Shown here in pieces: positions 60,354 to 61,487 of a DNA stretch of 61,487 bases. The position numbers and the translations under genes were made by a program. Positions within the stretch are counted from its first letter, which is position 1; each line of letters opens with the position of its first letter. This stretch comes from an uncultured Rhizobiaceae bacterium. GTDB lineage: Bacteria > Pseudomonadota > Alphaproteobacteria > Rhizobiales > Rhizobiaceae. The DNA is taken from NCBI GenBank assembly GCA_947259295.1, contig CAMYMG010000096.1, positions 1-61,487 of the forward strand, given 5' to 3'. The notes under the pieces were generated by a model that ran no database searches, was not told where the DNA came from, and was given only the letters and a program-made list of their open reading frames with translations.

Positions 60354-61274
60354 ATGGCCAACCCCGTCACACCGGCAGACATGCGGGCCTACATCATCGA
60401 GCGTCTCGTCGGCGAGACAGGCGAGCCCGACCATGTGACCGAGGCTGCCCGCAAGCTGGCGGAGCGCGCGCTTCCGGCGATCACCGATGGACTTGCGGAA
60501 ACGCTGACAGTTTCGGCGACGATAGAGCTGAAGACCGTTGAACTCTCGCGCTTTGCCGATGCGCGGCCGAGGGGCAAAGGCCACGCAATGGCGGTGGCAG
60601 CGTCGGCGTCCTCGCCGGACGCGATGATCCTGACCATCGATCCCACCGCCGTGGCCGTGATCGTCAGCACATTCTTCGGTGGCGACCCGGCCGCCAAGGT
60701 TACGCCCATTGCCCGCCCGCTCTCGCCGACCGAGACCGAGGTGGCGACTATGTTCTTCGAGGAAATCGCCAAGGCGATCAATGGCTCGGGCGAGCGCGCC
60801 TTCGAGTTCAAGCTTCCGCTGGGACCGGCGATCAGCGGGCCGGAACTCGACAAGCATGTGATCCGCGACGGGCCGGGCGTTCGTGCCGTCTTCTCGATCT
60901 CGATGCCGTCGGGATCTGGCACATTCGCCCTGATGATGCCGCAACGCATCCTGCTCAAGCACCGCGGCGGCAACGAGAACACCGGCGCACCCGGCCAGTG
61001 GCGCCAACGGTTCAGCGACGAAGTCATGCGCTCTTCGGTGGAACTCCACGCGACTATGCCGCTCGCGACCATGACGCTCGGCCAGGTTGCCGGGCTGCAT
61101 GAGGGGCAGGTCATCGAGATCGATGCGCAAGCGCAGTCGAAGGCTTTGTTGTCGGCGCGCCAGAAATCGCTGTTCGTGTGCGAGTTCGGAAAGCTCGGAA
61201 AGAACTACACGGTCCGCATCAGGCATCCCTTTGATGCCGGGCAGGACCTCATCGAGGGGTTGCTGTCCGCCTGA
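60354..61274 (+). CDS. fliM: flagellar motor switch protein FliM
   Basis: This 306-residue protein is the C-ring subunit that receives CheY-P. The C-terminal part (about 225-300, MPLATMTLGQVAGLHEGQVIEI) is the SpoA domain shared with FliN, and the middle (about 50-200) is the FliM CheC-like core. The N-terminal LSQ.EID CheY-binding motif of enteric FliM is not evident. The ATG at 60354 is used; a TTG two codons earlier is possible. Confidence 0.9.
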   Translation: MANPVTPADMRAYIIERLVGETGEPDHVTEAARKLAERALPAITDGLAETLTVSATIELKTVELSRFADARPRGKGHAMAVAASASSPDAMILTIDPTAVAVIVSTFFGGDPAAKVTPIARPLSPTETEVATMFFEEIAKAINGSGERAFEFKLPLGPAISGPELDKHVIRDGPGVRAVFSISMPSGSGTFALMMPQRILLKHRGGNENTGAPGQWRQRFSDEVMRSSVELHATMPLATMTLGQVAGLHEGQVIEIDAQAQSKALLSARQKSLFVCEFGKLGKNYTVRIRHPFDAGQDLIEGLLSA

Positions 61275-61312
61275 GGCGGGCAGGCAGTCCGGCAGGGAAT
61301 TGGAGAAGATCG

Positions 61313-61487
61313 ATGAACCAGACAAGTCCCGCGGCGGAAAAGGCTTCGCCGAACGACCAGTTGAACCGGGCGATTGAAGAGTTGCGCGGGGCACTGCACG
61401 AGGACGACAAGGACGCCAAGCCCGGCGCCGCCTCCGCGACGCCGGCTGCCGCAAGCCCGGCGACTGCCGCCAGTCCTGCCGCTTCGA
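61313..61487 (+). CDS. fliN: flagellar motor switch protein FliN (partial, cut by window end)
   Basis: The frame from ATG at 61313 (GGAGA upstream) runs to the window end and gives the first 58 residues: MNQTSPAAEKASPNDQLNRA, a short acidic helix, then an Ala/Pro-rich linker. That is how rhizobial FliN proteins begin before the SpoA domain. Position straight after fliM supports the name; the domain itself lies outside the window. Confidence 0.75.
   Translation, partial: MNQTSPAAEKASPNDQLNRAIEELRGALHEDDKDAKPGAASATPAAASPATAASPAAS

Noticed and set aside
1..61487. CRISPR arrays, tRNA or rRNA genes, insertion sequences
   Set aside because: I saw no regular spaced repeats, no cloverleaf-like sequence with T-loop motifs, and no transposase. 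A dedicated search was not possible.

Overview
The window looks like chromosome of an alphaproteobacterium of the order Hyphomicrobiales (Rhizobiales), probably near Mesorhizobium and the Phyllobacteriaceae. The evidence is the high GC content, the rhizobial flagellar gene order, the rhizobia-type proteins MotC, MotE, FlaF, FlbT and Rem, a DUF1217 flagellar protein, and the absence of a FliA-type sigma-28 gene. I could not run a database search, so genus level is inference.

Left part (1-23.6 kb) is a mixed housekeeping and accessory region. It holds a muramidase cut by the window edge, the tRNA-modifying rhodanese trhO, a DUF533 membrane protein, two SDR dehydrogenases, a large autotransporter divergent from an AraC-type regulator, an aldo/keto reductase, a GlxA-type regulator, a methyltransferase broken by a one-base frameshift, a YciI protein, a LysE exporter whose N-terminus also looks frameshifted, an aminotransferase, two GNAT acetyltransferases, a CDF metal exporter, a BrnT/BrnA toxin-antitoxin pair, a NicO nickel/cobalt transporter with its DUF1007 partner, a LysR regulator, an amidase, an ornithine decarboxylase behind a long structured leader, and an SCP2 protein. 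At 2561-2667 a CtrA-like box, an anti-Shine-Dalgarno loop and a strong terminator together suggest a small RNA.

Right part (23.7-61.5 kb) is a nearly complete flagellar locus. Seven leftward units run from right to left: DUF1217-flgF-fliI-(unknown membrane protein); flgB-flgC-fliE-flgG-flgA-flgI-motE-flgH-fliL-fliP; four flagellin genes; fliF-(fliH-like)-motB-motC-fliK-(lytic transglycosylase); rem; flgE-flgK-flgL-flaF-flbT-flgD-fliQ; and flhA-fliR-(fliJ-like)-(rod-binding protein)-(flgN-like)-(unknown). motA-fliM-fliN runs rightward and is cut by the window end. An acyl-CoA dehydrogenase and its divergent HxlR regulator sit between fliQ and flhA. fliG, flhB and the VisNR regulators are not in the window.

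The main new observation is regulatory. All six operons that build the basal body, hook, export gate and stator begin with the same two-block element, C[AG]C[AG]CAAG-N10-TANNNT, with a constant 10-base spacer. The flagellin genes lack it. Three of them share a different block, GCAG-N11-SATAGT, plus a leader hairpin, and all four carry the palindrome GGCATGATGCC 55-64 bases before the start codon. This looks like a two-tier promoter code, with the first tier possibly read by Rem and the flagellin leaders possibly read by FlbT. Those assignments are inference.
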